Positions 20,425 through 33,300 are shown, counted from the first letter of the stretch. The stretch is DNA of 64,000 nt from Dactylorhiza incarnata (GCA_033032865.1 JAWHQI010000264.1:558001-622000); one strand, 5' to 3'. Numbers and translations: made by a program. Notes: a model not told the origin generated them from the sequence alone.

Positions 20425-22100
20425 GCTCCCCTCTGCCAGCACCCCAACCCAGCCGGCCACCCCCCTCGCCGGAGCTAGCCGGAGCCAAGCCGCCACCACC
20501 CTCCTCTTCCTCCTCCATGGCCGGCCACCACCACCCTTCCTCCTCCCGAGCACCCCCTCCACCCCAGGTAGAGACTTCCTCCTCCTCCTTCCCACCTCTA
20601 GGGTAGAACCCCCACCTCCCCTGCCGCCGGAGCGCCGCCGGCCGCCGCCCGAGCCTTGGCAAGGCTCGGGGAGGAGGCCGGCAGAAGACCTACTCTCCCC
20701 CAGCGCCGGTGGTGGCGCTGGGGGGGGGGGGGGGGGGAGGAGGTCAACAGGTCCCCGTCGGGGACCTCGGCGCCGGCGCTGGGGAGGCGGCCGGGCCGCC
20801 GGCGGGCACGGCCGGCGGCACCCGTGGCTTTCCCCGCCTCCCCTGCTTTCCTGTACAGGAATAGCCAAACCCCCCGGCGGCGGCCGGCGGCTCCAGGCCG
20901 CCGGGCCACCGCCGGAGGGTTGCCCCCTCCCCGGCGCCCCGTCCAGTGGCGGCCGGGAGGGCAGCACTCGGCAGGAGCGGCGGCACCGTGGCCTGCATGG
21001 CCCATGCAGGCCACGCCGCCGCCGCCCGCCCCTTTTAATCCCTCCCCCGGCGGTGGCCGGCGGTGCCAGGTCGCCGGACCACCCCCGGAGGAGTCGCCGG
21101 CCCCCGGCGCACCGGCCGGGGGCACCCCCCACCCCATCCCCTCCGGTGGAGGCGGTGGCGGCAAGCATGCAGGAGGCGTGCGGACCGCCACCGCCCCCGT
21201 GCCCTTGCAGTACGAGCCCCGGCGGTGGCCGGCGGCGCCAGGCCGCCGGACCACCACCGGAGTGGTCGCCCGCCCCCGGCGCACCGACCGGGGGCGGCGC
21301 CGGCCACAACCGGCCGCTGCCGGCGGCGGCAGCGGCCGTCTCCCGTCAGGGCTGACGGGAGCCGTTCGATCTCCCCCGGGAGATCAACGGCTCCTGTATC
21401 CTTAACTCCCGCCCCCGCGTGGGTTTGAGTGCCCCCACAGCGGATCCGCTGTGGATCCGCTGTGGGGACAAAGGACGGCGCCCGGTGCGGCGCCCCCAGG
21501 TCCCTCCCTGCCTCTATTTGCACCCCAAACACCCTATAGGCTTCTCCATTTTTCTGAGGAAAAATGGGGCCGTTTCAGAAAAAGTTTTCTAAATGAAAAG
21601 TGTGCCTCACCCTTAGGGGCACCCTCTGTAATTTTTTGGGATTTTTAGGAGGGGTTTTACTATTTTTAAAACCCAATATAAAGTTTATTTTAGGTAATAA
21701 AATACCCAAATGAGTCTCTAAAATTCCCCAAAAATTAGGGGCACTAAATATAGGTATTTTACAAATACTATCAAAGGTAGGAAGTGTGGACTTGTGATTT
21801 AACCCCTCAAAAGCCTTTTCAAACAAAAATAGACGCCCGGAAAAGAGCGAAATTCATTAAAACGAATCGGCGTCTCCTCGACGCATATCTTAAATACTTA
21901 TCCAAAATTATGCGTATTAAACTAAAAAGATCGACTAAGCTCGGAGAAGCAACGCAAAAATCGGAACGACATCGCGACGCAGCACCAAAACGTAACCCCG
22001 CCGCGACAATAATAAAAGAACGGAGTCGTCGATCGAAGCCTCCTCTTATGGAGTGATTGGACTACTAACCATTTCTTCTTATGCAATTACTTTCGTTTAA

Positions 22101-22330
22101 ATCCAGTCTCGCACTGGTCCCCCGTACTTATTTTCTGTACTCTCAATTAAATCCAGTCTCGCACTGGTCCCCCGTACTTATTTTCTGTACTCTCAATTAA
22201 ATCCAGTCTCGCACTGGTCCCCCGTACCTATTTTCAGCACTTTCGTTTAAATCCAGTCTCGTACTGGTCCCCCGCATTTACATTCAGCACTTTCGTTTAA
22301 ATCCAGTCTCGTACTGGTCCTTATTACATG
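22101..22330. repeat. 50 bp tandem array, about 4.5 copies
   Basis: ATCCAGTCTCGCACTGGTCC recurs at 22101, 22151, 22201, 22251 and 22301. Each holds the small palindrome CCAGTCTCGCACTGG. It is duplicated in the 3' LTR at about 32011-32240. Confidence 0.95.
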
Positions 22331-22580
22331 GCCTTTGCTTTCGGCCTACCTTTCTGTTTATTACATGGCCTTTGCTTTCGGCCTACCTTTCTGCTTATTA
22401 CATGGCCTTTGCTTTCGGCCTACCTTTCTGTTTATTACATGGCCTTTGCTTTCGGCCTACCTTTCTGTTTATTACATGGCCTTTGCTTTCGGCCTACCTT
22501 TCTGTTTATTACATGGCCTTTGCTTTCGGCCTACCTTTCTGTTTATTACATGGCCTTTGCTTTCGGCCTACATTTCTGTT
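22321..22580. repeat. 37 bp tandem array, about 7 copies
   Basis: TTATTACATGGCCTTTGCTT followed by TCGGCCTACCTTTCTGT repeats with period 37. It follows the 50 bp array directly. It is duplicated in the 3' LTR at about 32231-32490. Frames of the MAFAFGLPFCLL type are by-products. Confidence 0.95.
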
Positions 22581-23860
22581 TAAATATTATGGCCCATGCT
22601 TCGGCCTAATTTATTTACTAGTAAAGAGCTGCCGTGGCAACAAATGCTGTGCTTATCCTCCCTTCGGCGGGGCCTTAGTTGGGGAAAACTCGGAGTCGAG
22701 TCTCTCCTCCCAAGTTAGCCCCAAGCAAGGAGCACTCATACCACTAAGCCTCCCGGTCCAAGGTCATGCGACCGGTCGAGTATGAATTGCCACGTGGCCT
22801 AAAGGCTCGTTTAAAAATAAGCGGGTGAAGATTGTTTGGAAGTGGCGGGTCGGTCACGCTCGCAGACCGTTCGTACCGGTGCGGGTGAGTTGACGACTCA
22901 TGGCGACAGGGAGATGGGCACAGTGGGTTATTACCCTCTGAGCCTGCAGTATCGCCTCCGCTGGTCGGCCTAAAAATCGGTTCGCCGGATGTCGCTCACA
23001 TCCATTCAGTACACCAAGTTGTACGGGAGGGCCTGAATGATACGGTACGACTACATTCAGAAGTGGCAGGACTGGCCACTGTCACCGACGGCCACATCGG
23101 TGAGGCCCGCGGGATTAGCTCCCCTGCTTGAACTAAAGCGGTCTAAAAACTGTGTCGACACAGGGTCTTTGTGTGGGTACAGGTCTTGAGAACCTGGGGT
23201 GTGTGTATACGCGCGATAGTATTATAGATTTATTATGCCGCGCGATTGTGGTTATTCGGGCAGGAGCCCCGCTTTATATATATAGATGTGTATGTATATG
23301 ATTACCTGCGGCTAACCCTTTCCTTGCTTCGGCTATTTCAATTCTGTCTTTAGCCGCCCCCTGGATACGGATCCGGGGAGGGGGATGTGTTTTCTGCTTA
23401 GCTCTGTGACTAACGGTTATTTCTTATAACCAATCACAGGAGACGGGACAGCGTGAAGCCCCCACATCACAGGTTGATCTCGAAGCCTTGGAGATGATCC
23501 GTACGACTTTCCCAGCCCCGCCCCCTGTCTTCCGAGACGTGAGTCCTAGAGTATAGGACCGGCTTAGGCCCTTTTGTTTAGTCGATGTAGCCTTCAAGGC
23601 ACTTTTGTAAACGTTAGGCTTCGGCCCCGTTAAGTATGTAAATATAAGCAGTGTGTTTTGGTTTCCCTTTTTTTTTGGTTGATTGCTTCCGCTATGCGTT
23701 CTGATGTGAAGTTGTGATTCTTGTGCCTAACAAAGAGACCGCTCAGTGCTTAAGCGGGTGGGACGTCGCCACCCGGAAAGCGCTGGGTGGTCTTCTTTGG
23801 GCAGTAAGATTCCCCCCTCCCTGAACCTGGTTCAGGATTTTGGAGGGGGGGGTCTTACAA

Positions 23861-23873
23861 ATGGATCAGAGCT
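23861..23873 (+). other. Gypsy primer-binding site
   Basis: ATGGATCAGAGC follows the ..CTTACA LTR end. It equals the iMet primer consensus TGGTATCAGAGC with one base missing. Confidence 0.7.
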
Positions 23874-24084
23874 ACCACGATCCGACCACATGGGGCAGTC
23901 TTTCGATCCTCTCGTCCCCGTTTCCGTTCCTTGGTTCGGGACGAACCACGCAGCGGAAGCCTGGTGGACCCTTTAGGCTTAGAGTTAAGGATTCGAGACT
24001 GCACGGTAGTACACCCACACGCTTTCCGCTTACTTTTCGTTTCAGTCCTGCAAAATTCCCTTATTTTTGCAAGTTCTGATATTC

Positions 24085-25281
24085 ATGTTGTTACTTCTCC
24101 AGATACCGGAGTCGAGCAACGGGAGGTCCTCCTCTGAGGATCAGTACCACCCTACCACCCCACCACCAGTCCCAGCCACACCAGCCGCAGCTCCATTTGG
24201 AGATACAGAGCTAGGACGGACACTGATAGCCTTGTTAGCAGCTTTCCAGACAGCCACCCTACGACCACCCCAGCAGGCCACCGTACCCACCGATCTGCTG
24301 ACCACGTTCCGAGGGCTAAGGCCCCCCACCTTCCGAGGTACAGAGTCAGCTATCCAGGCCGAGGAGTGGGTGGAGAGGGTAGAGGAGCTTCTTGTAGGGA
24401 TGATGTGCCCGGCAGTAGCCGCAGTATCCCTAGTAGTGACCATGTTAGAGGGCTATGCACGAGACTGGTGGAGGGCAGCTAGCCGCTCCGCTTTTAGAGG
24501 GCGACCCCTCAGCACCATTCTCTGGGGGGAGTTCTCAGAGGCCTTCTTGGAGCACTTCATTTCGGATGCAGACCGGATGGCACTCCAGGAGCGGTTCCTG
24601 CAGATCAGGCAGGGAGCTAGGACAGTTCCAGACTACCAGAGAGAGTTTATCCACCTGGCCCGCTTCGCCGGGACCTTAGCAGGTACAGATAGGGACAGGG
24701 CGGCCAGATTTTATCGGGGATTACGAGACGACCTCCGTCAGGCCCTGATCATGATTTCCCAGGCATCCTTCCACACGATCGCCTCACATGCCACCGCTCT
24801 GGAGATGGACCAGCGGATGGTAGCCCAGCAGCGGAGGGGACATGTAGGTGTTCCCCAGACCCAGGGCCGGGAGAGAGGGGTAGGTCCTCGCAGGCAGGGC
24901 CGAGATGGGAGACAACGTCAGTGTCACCAGCCATATAGACGGGCACCCCAGCCCCGACCAGCACCCCAGCCCCGACCAGCACCCCCAGCCCCAGCACCTC
25001 AGGTCGTCCCAGCCGCACGACGAGATGTTCCCTTCGCAGGGAACTGCTACCTATGCCAGCAGCCTGGGCATATACGAGCCTTTTGCCCACAGGCTACCGG
25101 GAGACCCGGCTTAGGAGCAGTACAGAGAGCGGCAGAGAGAGGACGAGGTGGACGCAGAGGACGTCCCGCAGGCAGGAGGGAGCCGGCTAGGCAGGGCAGA
25201 GCAGCACCGCTCGAGGCATACGCATTGGATCTCCAGCACGGTCCTGCTCCTGACGTAGTGATAGGTATCTACTTCCGATAG
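24085..25281 (+). CDS. Gypsy gag (capsid and zinc knuckle)
   Basis: The first in-frame ATG is at 24085. A splice-acceptor-like TTCTCCAG just after it leaves open a 5' leader intron. The N-terminus is Pro/Ala/Thr-rich. Capsid follows with FRGLRPPTFRG, AEEWVERVEELL, YARDWWRAA, FLEHFISDADR and VPDYQREFIHLARF. A Gln/Pro/Arg-rich linker leads to a CX2CX4HX4C zinc knuckle (25044-25086; NCYLCQQPGHIRAFC), then an Arg/Gly-rich tail. If the message is unspliced, translation ends at TAG 25279-25281, a few codons into the candidate intron, giving free Gag. If spliced, the frame continues into protease. Confidence 0.9.
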   Translation: MLLLLQIPESSNGRSSSEDQYHPTTPPPVPATPAAAPFGDTELGRTLIALLAAFQTATLRPPQQATVPTDLLTTFRGLRPPTFRGTESAIQAEEWVERVEELLVGMMCPAVAAVSLVVTMLEGYARDWWRAASRSAFRGRPLSTILWGEFSEAFLEHFISDADRMALQERFLQIRQGARTVPDYQREFIHLARFAGTLAGTDRDRAARFYRGLRDDLRQALIMISQASFHTIASHATALEMDQRMVAQQRRGHVGVPQTQGRERGVGPRRQGRDGRQRQCHQPYRRAPQPRPAPQPRPAPPAPAPQVVPAARRDVPFAGNCYLCQQPGHIRAFCPQATGRPGLGAVQRAAERGRGGRRGRPAGRREPARQGRAAPLEAYALDLQHGPAPDVVIGIYFR

Positions 25282-25404
25282 TAGGATATCCTAGGAGATG
25301 TTAAAGCTTTATATGTTGGGACTTTTGTATATGTCATCCCTACTCATGTATATGTACGAAAGCTTTTGATTATGATATATATATATATACATATATGTTG
25401 TCAG
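25265..25404 (+). other. Candidate spliceable intron between gag and protease
   Basis: The 140 bp run from ATAG|GTATCT to TTGTCAG|GT. It is AT-rich, unlike the GC-rich exons on both sides, and holds several stops and a TA repeat near its 3' end. Removing it joins an Ile-Gly codon pair of the gag tail, in phase 1, to Leu-Leu-Leu-Val-Glu-Gly-Arg and the protease DTG motif. The result is one continuous frame of the kind chromoviruses have without an intron. 140 is not a multiple of three, which accounts for the frame change. The apparent pol ATG (25395) lies inside it. Confidence 0.65.
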
Positions 25405-28400
25405 GTTTACTTTTGGTAGAAGGTCGCCCCGCTAAAACATTGTTCGATACCGGCGCCACACATTCTTTCGTTGCACAAAACTTCATCGCAGACAAGGAGA
25501 ACACGGTACGATCATCCGGGATGTCAATCCGAATACGACTCCCGGATGGATCAGATATGACTTCCACCGAAAAGTGTTCCTTCCAGGCGATGCTAGGAGG
25601 CATAGAGTTCGAAGTCAACGCCACCATCTTAGCAATAACCGGGTTCGACATCATTCTGGGAATGGATTGGTTGGCCGAGCACAGCGCCCAAATCAATTGT
25701 TCGACTCGAGAAATCCGCCTCCAGAATCCGAATGGGCAATTTATCACGCTAGCAGGTATACCCTCCGTCACCCGCATTATCTTAACATCTGCACAAACCG
25801 TCAAGGCAGTTCGACGGAAGGACGAGATGTACCTAATCTACTTTGAGATGGAGAACACGACGCAAGTACTCGCTAAAGTACCGGTGATCAGGGACTTCCC
25901 AGATATCTTCCCAGAGTCACTCCCCGGGTTGCCCCCGCAACGGGAAGTAGACTTCCAAATCGAACTTACTCAAGGAGCCCGACCAGTGTCCCGAGCACCA
26001 TACCGGATGGCCCCGAGGGAACTGGCTGAGCTCAAGATTCAGCTACAAGAGTTAGTCGACGCAGGATTCATACGTCCTAGTACCTCTCCCTGGGGAGCCC
26101 CAGTATTGTTCGTTAAAAAGAAGGACGGATCGCTGCGCCTCTGCATCGACTACAGAGGCTTGAATAAACTCACCATCCGAAATACCTATCCCCTACCCCG
26201 GATAGATGAACTGTTCGATCAACTACAAGGCGCGTCCGTCTTTTCCAAAATGGACTTAAGGTCCGGCTACTATCAACTTAGAGTACGAGAAGAGGACATT
26301 CCCAAGACCGCCTTTAGCTCTCGCTACGGACTATACGAGTTCATGGTAATGCCATTTGGGTTAACCAATGCCCCGTCCGCCTTCATGGCTTTGATGAATA
26401 CGGTATTCAAACCCTTCCTGGATCATTTCGTAATAGTCTTCATAGATGATATTCTCATCTACTCAAAGAACAAAACCGATCACTCCAGGCACCTCCAAAT
26501 GGTACTACTTAAGCTAAGAGAACACTCACTCTTCGCCAAGTTTAGCAAATGTGAATTCTGGATGGAAGAAGTCGGCTTTCTGGGACACACCGTCAACAAG
26601 AACGGAGTAGCAGTAGATCAAGCCAAGGTGCAAGCAGTACGAGATTGGCCGCCACTTAAGACAGCGGCAGACATCCGAAGTTTCCTTGGCCTCGCCGGCT
26701 ACTACCGTAAGTTCGTCGAAGGCTTCTCCAAGATCGCATTACCACTTACCACCCTCACCAAGAAGGATGTGACATTCCAATGGTCTCCTGAATGCGAGGC
26801 GGCATTCATCGAACTAAAGAACCGGCTAATATCGGCCCCAATCCTAACCCTCCCCTCCGGTACCGAGGGTTTCCAAATCTATGCTGATGCCTCTCTGAAA
26901 GGATTGGGGGCCGTGCTTATGCAACATGGCAAGGTGATTGCCTACGCCTCACGTCAGCTCAAGCCGCATGAGCTAAACTACGCCACGCACGATCTGGAGC
27001 TGGGAGCGGTAGTTTTCGCCTTAAAAATCTGGAGACATTACCTCTACGGGGTACGATGCGAGATCTTCTCCGATCATAAAAGCCTCAAATACGTCTTCAC
27101 CCAGAAAGAGCTAAACCTCCGGCAACGCCGGTGGTTAGAATTTCTCTGTGATTATGACTTCGCCCTCCAGTACCACCCTGGCAAGGCTAATAAAGTTGCA
27201 GACGCCTTGAGTCGGCAGCCTCCGAGGACCGGGAGTTGGTTAGAAATGGTGCCAGAGGAGTTAGTCAAATCATTGGCAGAAATGGATATTATCCTCATCA
27301 CCCGCAGAAACCCGATGGAATACCAAGCCCACCTCTATTGGATGGAGATACAGTGTGACATCAAGAATAGAATACGAGAAGCCCAGAAGACCGACGTTGA
27401 AGCAGCACCGATCATTCAGGCCTTGCAACACGGTGTACAAGAAGACTACAACCTGTACGATGGCATCCTGCAATACAGACACCGCATATTCATTCCCGCT
27501 GCAGAAGGGATCCGTGAGGAGATACTCCGTGAAGCTCACCAGACAAGGTACTCGATACACCCGGGAGTAGTAAAAATGTATACGGACCTGCGCAGGACCC
27601 TATACTGGCCAGGCATGAAAAAGGATGTCACCAATTATGTAGCGCACTGCCAAACCTGCCAAATGGTCAAGGCCGAATGTCGTAGCCCAGGAGGTCTACT
27701 ACAACCCCTGCCAATTCCAGAATGGAAGTTCGAGGATATTTCCATGGATTTTGTCCATGGCTTACCCCGATCCCGTGCAGGTAACGACTCCATATGGGTA
27801 GTAGTGGACCGCCTCACCAAGGTAGCCCGATTCATCCCGAACCGGCAAGGCGATGGTGTCGACATTCTAGCCCGACTATTTATCGAGCAGGTAGTCCGAT
27901 TTCATGGAATACCCAAATCAATCGTCTCGGACCGCGATGGGCGCTTTACATCGAAGGAATGGAGAAGAGTGCAAGCTTATCTGGGAACCAGATTAGCTTT
28001 TAGCACCGCCTTCCACCCCCAGACCGATGGGCAGACGGAAAGGACGAATCGGACGATGGAAGACCTTCTCCGATTATGCATAGTGGAGCACAACGAGCCA
28101 TGGGAGCAGTTACTACCTTTGGTAGAGTTCTCATATAACAACAGCTTCCAGGCAAGCATCAAGATGGCACCGTACGAAGCCCTCTACGGAAGACGCTGTC
28201 GGACCCCGCTATCTTGGGCACAGGATGAGGACCCCGAAGCCTTGGGAATCACCTACATCGACGATACCACCGCCGCAATAAGACTAATCCGGGAACGCAT
28301 GCTGGAAGCGCAGAGCCGACAGGCCAAGTATTACGACGCACGTCATCGGCAAGTGGAATTCCAAGTGGGAGATATGGTTTTCTTAAAGATTAAGCCAATG

Positions 28401-28919
28401 CATGGGATATCACGAATCAAGAGACAGAAAAAGCTGGACCCCCGCTATCTAGGCCCGTATCCAGTCGTCGAAAGAATTGGCCCGGTGGCTTACAGGTTAG
28501 CTTTGCCAGCCGAGCTGGGGAGCCTTCACGACGTATTTCATGTCTCCTCGCTAAGACGTGTTCTGCGCCAACCAGAGCAGCACCTCCCCACACCCCCAAC
28601 ATCCGTACAATCCGACCGATCTGTCCGACTCGAACCTGTGAAGATAGTGGATTCCAAGATCAAAGAACTGCGGAACAAGACAGTCACAATGGTCAAGATC
28701 TTATGGTCGAACGGTGGACGCAAAGAGTTCACTTGGGAACCAGAAACGCTCGTACGAGAGAAATACCCGACGCTCTTCCCCCAGGTACATCATTTAAACC
28801 CCTACTTTAGCCAATTTTCGGGGACGAAAATCTCTTTATTTTTATTGGATTGTAACATCCGGACTTTTATTGGGCCACTAGACCCTAGTGAGCCCAATAA
28901 AAGTAGGCCCGAGCAGTAG
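25395..28919 (+). CDS. Gypsy pol: protease, reverse transcriptase, RNase H, integrase, chromodomain-like C-terminus
   Basis: The open frame has 1,174 codons with no interruption. Numbering from the ATG at 25395, protease DTGATHSF is at about residues 18-25. RT has KMDLRSGY (D287) and FIDDIL (D351, D352). RNase H has YADASLKG (about 496) and DALSRQ. The integrase zinc finger has H722, C752 and C755, and its core has D785, D847 and E882 ([10 protein letters not shown]). The C-terminus (about 1078-1130) with VKILWSNGG and [14 protein letters not shown] is the chromodomain-like segment of Tekay/Del elements. The frame ends 69 bp inside the 3' LTR (stop 28917-28919). True translation probably enters from spliced gag, with pol coding from 25405. 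Confidence 0.95.
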   Translation: MLSGLLLVEGRPAKTLFDTGATHSFVAQNFIADKENTVRSSGMSIRIRLPDGSDMTSTEKCSFQAMLGGIEFEVNATILAITGFDIILGMDWLAEHSAQINCSTREIRLQNPNGQFITLAGIPSVTRIILTSAQTVKAVRRKDEMYLIYFEMENTTQVLAKVPVIRDFPDIFPESLPGLPPQREVDFQIELTQGARPVSRAPYRMAPRELAELKIQLQELVDAGFIRPSTSPWGAPVLFVKKKDGSLRLCIDYRGLNKLTIRNTYPLPRIDELFDQLQGASVFSKMDLRSGYYQLRVREEDIPKTAFSSRYGLYEFMVMPFGLTNAPSAFMALMNTVFKPFLDHFVIVFIDDILIYSKNKTDHSRHLQMVLLKLREHSLFAKFSKCEFWMEEVGFLGHTVNKNGVAVDQAKVQAVRDWPPLKTAADIRSFLGLAGYYRKFVEGFSKIALPLTTLTKKDVTFQWSPECEAAFIELKNRLISAPILTLPSGTEGFQIYADASLKGLGAVLMQHGKVIAYASRQLKPHELNYATHDLELGAVVFALKIWRHYLYGVRCEIFSDHKSLKYVFTQKELNLRQRRWLEFLCDYDFALQYHPGKANKVADALSRQPPRTGSWLEMVPEELVKSLAEMDIILITRRNPMEYQAHLYWMEIQCDIKNRIREAQKTDVEAAPIIQALQHGVQEDYNLYDGILQYRHRIFIPAAEGIREEILREAHQTRYSIHPGVVKMYTDLRRTLYWPGMKKDVTNYVAHCQTCQMVKAECRSPGGLLQPLPIPEWKFEDISMDFVHGLPRSRAGNDSIWVVVDRLTKVARFIPNRQGDGVDILARLFIEQVVRFHGIPKSIVSDRDGRFTSKEWRRVQAYLGTRLAFSTAFHPQTDGQTERTNRTMEDLLRLCIVEHNEPWEQLLPLVEFSYNNSFQASIKMAPYEALYGRRCRTPLSWAQDEDPEALGITYIDDTTAAIRLIRERMLEAQSRQAKYYDARHRQVEFQVGDMVFLKIKPMHGISRIKRQKKLDPRYLGPYPVVERIGPVAYRLALPAELGSLHDVFHVSSLRRVLRQPEQHLPTPPTSVQSDRSVRLEPVKIVDSKIKELRNKTVTMVKILWSNGGRKEFTWEPETLVREKYPTLFPQVHHLNPYFSQFSGTKISLFLLDCNIRTFIGPLDPSEPNKSRPEQ
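28828..28850 (+). other. Atypical polypurine-tract region of the gypsy element
   Basis: A TTTCGGGGACGAAAATC phrase, conserved in this lineage near the pol end, lies at about 28816-28832. The 18 bp just before the LTR is TTTATTTTTATTGGAT-like and T-rich. Only a short GGA remains where a long purine run is expected. Confidence 0.5.
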
Positions 28920-30267
28920 AAAACGACCACTTCGGGTATCGTAGCGCACCACTACCTCATTATTATGAATAGTGGCCGTACGAACCCCGAATTAACTTCC
29001 GTCAGTTCCGTTGGACTCGTATGGACAATACGAGCGCAACGGAATTCGTTGCACTTCGATCCGAGGTCGTTTGGAGAAAACGACCGTTTCGGGTATCGTA
29101 GCGCGCCACTACCTCGTTATTGTAAATAGTGGCCGTACGAACCCCGAATTAACTTCCGTCAGTTCCGTGGGACTCGTATGGACAATACGAGCGCAACGGA
29201 ATTCGTTGCACTTCGATCCGAGGTCGTTTGGAGAAAACGACCGTTTCGGGTATCGTAGCGCGCCACTACCTCATTATTGTAAATAGTGGCCGTACGAACC
29301 CCGAATTAACTTCCGTCAGTTCCGTGGGACTCGTATGGACAATACGAGCGCAACGGAATTCGTTGCACTTCGATCCGAGGTCGTTTGGAGAAAACGACCG
29401 TTTCGGGTATCGTAGCGCGCCACTACCTCATTATTGTAAATAGTGGCCGTACGAACCCCGAATTGACTTCCGTCAGTTCCGTTGGACTCGTATGGACAAT
29501 ACGAGCGCAACGGAATTCGTTGCACTTCGATCCGAGGTCGTTTGGAGAAAACGACCATTTCGGGTATCGTAGCGCACCACTACCTCATTATTATGAATAG
29601 TGGCCGTACGAACCCCGAGTTAACTTCCGTCAGTTCCGTTGGACTCGTATGGACAATACGAGCGCAACGGAATTCGTTGCACTTCGATCCGAGGTCGTTT
29701 GGAGAAAACGGCCATTTCGGGTATCGTAGCGCACCACTACCTCATTATTATGAATAGTGGCCGTACGAACCCCGAATTAACTTCCGTCAGTTCCGTTGGA
29801 CTCGTATGGACAATACGAGCACAACGGAACTCGTTGCGTCTCGATACGAGGTCGTATGGAGGGTATGCCATTTTAGTCCTATGCAAATCGCCTCAGTGCA
29901 ACGCACGAAATATAAAGCACACGAACCCGGCATCGGCCCCGGCGACTCTTATCATGTCCCGGGAGCCGAGGAGGACCCCGCCCTAAGTTGACTTGGTCAA
30001 ACCCCCCCCCCCCCCCCCAGTCTGAAATTACTTAGGAAAAGACGAAAAGAAAAAAGGGGGGGGGAAGAGAAGCCCCTCCCCCAAAAAGGAAGGGCTGCCT
30101 ATTCATGGGCAGCCCCCCTATTTGGGCAGGAGAGAGAGGAGGGAGGGGAGGGGGAGAAATATCTCCCCCTCCCTTATCCCCACGTGGAGGAAGAGGAAGG
30201 GGGGGGAGGAGAGCCTCCTCCTTCCTATAAAAGGAGGGGCAGCCCCTCCATTCCTCCCCCACACACC

Positions 30268-30335
<68 letters not shown>

Positions 30336-33300
30336 GCTCCCCTCTGCCAGCACCCCAACCCAGCCGGCCACCCCCCTCGCCGGAGCTAGCCGGAGCCAAG
30401 CCGCCACCACCCTCCTCTTCCTCCTCCATGGCCGGCCACCACCACCCTTCCTCCTCCCGAGCACCCCCTCCACCCCAGGTAGAGACTTCCTCCTCCTCCT
30501 TCCCACCTCTAGGGTAGAACCCCCACCTCCCCTGCCGCCGGAGCGCCGCCGGCCGCCGCCCGAGCCTTGGCAAGGCTCGGGGAGGAGGCCGGCAGAAGAC
30601 CTACTCTCCCCCAGCGCCGGTGGTGGCGCTGGGGGGGGGGGGGGGGGAGGAGGTCAACAGGTCCCCGTCGGGGACCTCGGCGCCGGCGCTGGGGAGGCGG
30701 CCGGGCCGCCGGCGGGCACGGCCGGCGGCACCCGTGGCTTTCCCCGCCTCCCCTGCTTTCCTGTACAGGAATAGCCAAACCCCCCGGCGGCGGCCGGCGG
30801 CTCCAGGCCGCCGGGCCACCGCCGGAGGGTTGCCCCCTCCCCGGCGCCCCGTCCAGTGGCGGCCGGGAGGGCAGCACTCGGCAGGAGCGGCGGCACCGTG
30901 GCCTGCATGGCCCATGCAGGCCACGCCGCCGCCGCCCGCCCCTTTTAATCCCTCCCCCGGCGGTGGCCGGCGGTGCCAGGTCGCCGGACCACCCCCGGAG
31001 GAGTCGCCGGCCCCCGGCGCACCGGCCGGGGGCACCCCCCACCCCATCCCCTCCGGTGGAGGCGGTGGCGGCAAGCATGCAGGAGGCGTGCGGACCGCCA
31101 CCGCCCCCGTGCCCTTGCAGTACGAGCCCCGGCGGTGGCCGGCGGCGCCAGGCCGCCGGACCACCACCGGAGTGGTCGCCCGCCCCCGGCGCACCGACCG
31201 GGGGCGGCGCCGGCCACAACCGGCCGCTGCCGGCGGCGGCAGCGGCCGTCTCCCGTCAGGGCTGACGGGAGCCGTTCGATCTCCCCCGGGAGATCAACGG
31301 CTCCTGTATCCTTAACTCCCGCCCCCGCGTGGGTTTGAGTGCCCCCACAGCGGATCCGCTGTGGATCCGCTGTGGGGACAAAGGACGGCGCCCGGTGCGG
31401 CGCCCCCAGGTCCCTCCCTGCCTCTATTTGCACCCCAAACACCCTATAGGCTTCTCCATTTTTCTGAGGAAAAATGGGGCCGTTTCAGAAAAAGTTTTCT
31501 AAATGAAAAGTGTGCCTCACCCTTAGGGGCACCCTCTGTAATTTTTTGGGATTTTTAGGAGGGGTTTTACTATTTTTAAAACCCAATATAAAGTTTATTT
31601 TAGGTAATAAAATACCCAAATGAGTCTCTAAAATTCCCCAAAAATTAGGGGCACTAAATATAGGTATTTTACAAATACTATCAAAGGTAGGAAGTGTGGA
31701 CTTGTGATTTAACCCCTCAAAAGCCTTTTCAAACAAAAATAGACGCCCGGAAAAGAGCGAAATTCATTAAAACGAATCGGCGTCTCCTCGACGCATATCT
31801 TAAATACTTATCCAAAATTATGCGTATTAAACTAAAAAGATCGACTAAGCTCGGAGAAGCAACGCAAAAATCGGAACGACATCGCGACGCAGCACCAAAA
31901 CGTAACCCCGCCGCGACAATAATAAAAGAACGGAGTCGTCGATCGAAGCCTCCTCTTATGGAGTGATTGGACTACTAACCATTTCTTCTTATGCAATTAC
32001 TTTCGTTTAAATCCAGTCTCGCACTGGTCCCCCGTACTTATTTTCTGTACTCTCAATTAAATCCAGTCTCGCACTGGTCCCCCGTACTTATTTTCTGTAC
32101 TCTCAATTAAATCCAGTCTCGCACTGGTCCCCCGTACCTATTTTCAGCACTTTCGTTTAAATCCAGTCTCGTACTGGTCCCCCGCATTTACATTCAGCAC
32201 TTTCGTTTAAATCCAGTCTCGTACTGGTCCTTATTACATGGCCTTTGCTTTCGGCCTACCTTTCTGTTTATTACATGGCCTTTGCTTTCGGCCTACCTTT
32301 CTGCTTATTACATGGCCTTTGCTTTCGGCCTACCTTTCTGTTTATTACATGGCCTTTGCTTTCGGCCTACCTTTCTGTTTATTACATGGCCTTTGCTTTC
32401 GGCCTACCTTTCTGTTTATTACATGGCCTTTGCTTTCGGCCTACCTTTCTGTTTATTACATGGCCTTTGCTTTCGGCCTACATTTCTGTTTAAATATTAT
32501 GGCCCATGCTTCGGCCTAATTTATTTACTAGTAAAGAGCTGCCGTGGCAACAAATGCTGTGCTTATCCTCCCTTCGGCGGGGCCTTAGTTGGGGAAAACT
32601 CGGAGTCGAGTCTCTCCTCCCAAGTTAGCCCCAAGCAAGGAGCACTCATACCACTAAGCCTCCCGGTCCAAGGTCATGCGACCGGTCGAGTATGAATTGC
32701 CACGTGGCCTAAAGGCTCGTTTAAAAATAAGCGGGTGAAGATTGTTTGGAAGTGGCGGGTCGGTCACGCTCGCAGACCGTTCGTACCGGTGCGGGTGAGT
32801 TGACGACTCATGGCGACAGGGAGATGGGCACAGTGGGTTATTACCCTCTGAGCCTGCAGTATCGCCTCCGCTGGTCGGCCTAAAAATCGGTTCGCCGGAT
32901 GTCGCTCACATCCATTCAGTACACCAAGTTGTACGGGAGGGCCTGAATGATACGGTACGACTACATTCAGAAGTGGCAGGACTGGCCACTGTCACCGACG
33001 GCCACATCGGTGAGGCCCGCGGGATTAGCTCCCCTGCTTGAACTAAAGCGGTCTAAAAACTGTGTCGACACAGGGTCTTTGTGTGGGTACAGGTCTTGAG
33101 AACCTGGGGTGTGTGTATACGCGCGATAGTATTATAGATTTATTATGCCGCGCGATTGTGGTTATTCGGGCAGGAGCCCCGCTTTATATATATAGATGTG
33201 TATGTATATGATTACCTGCGGCTAACCCTTTCCTTGCTTCGGCTATTTCAATTCTGTCTTTAGCCGCCCCCTGGATACGGATCCGGGGAGGGGGATGTGT

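Larger units (their letters stand above)
18942..23859 (+). repeat. 5' LTR of the gypsy element (4,918 bp)
   Basis: In order it holds a 157 bp tandem array (19010-19945), a poly-C tract (20093-20119), a TATA box (20329-20335), a (CT)n leader (20373-20418), about 1 kb of very GC-rich DNA (20430-21440), a 50 bp array, a 37 bp array and a 1.2 kb tail. If transcription starts just after the TATA box, U3 is about 1.4 kb and R plus U5 about 3.5 kb. Long open frames in the GC-rich part occur on both strands and in several frames, so I do not call genes there. Confidence 0.95.

Noticed and set aside
20084..21405. Long open frames of 120-423 codons on both strands in the GC-rich part of the gypsy LTR (and again at 30032-31442)
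   Set aside because: Several frames overlap on both strands, the translations are Pro/Gly/Arg/Ala low complexity, and the region is untranslated LTR. High GC simply lacks stop codons.
22328..22785. Hydrophobic repeat frames (MAFAFGLPFCLL type) that look like membrane proteins
   Set aside because: They are translations of a 37 bp tandem array in the LTR. The same array gives similar open frames in all three forward frames.
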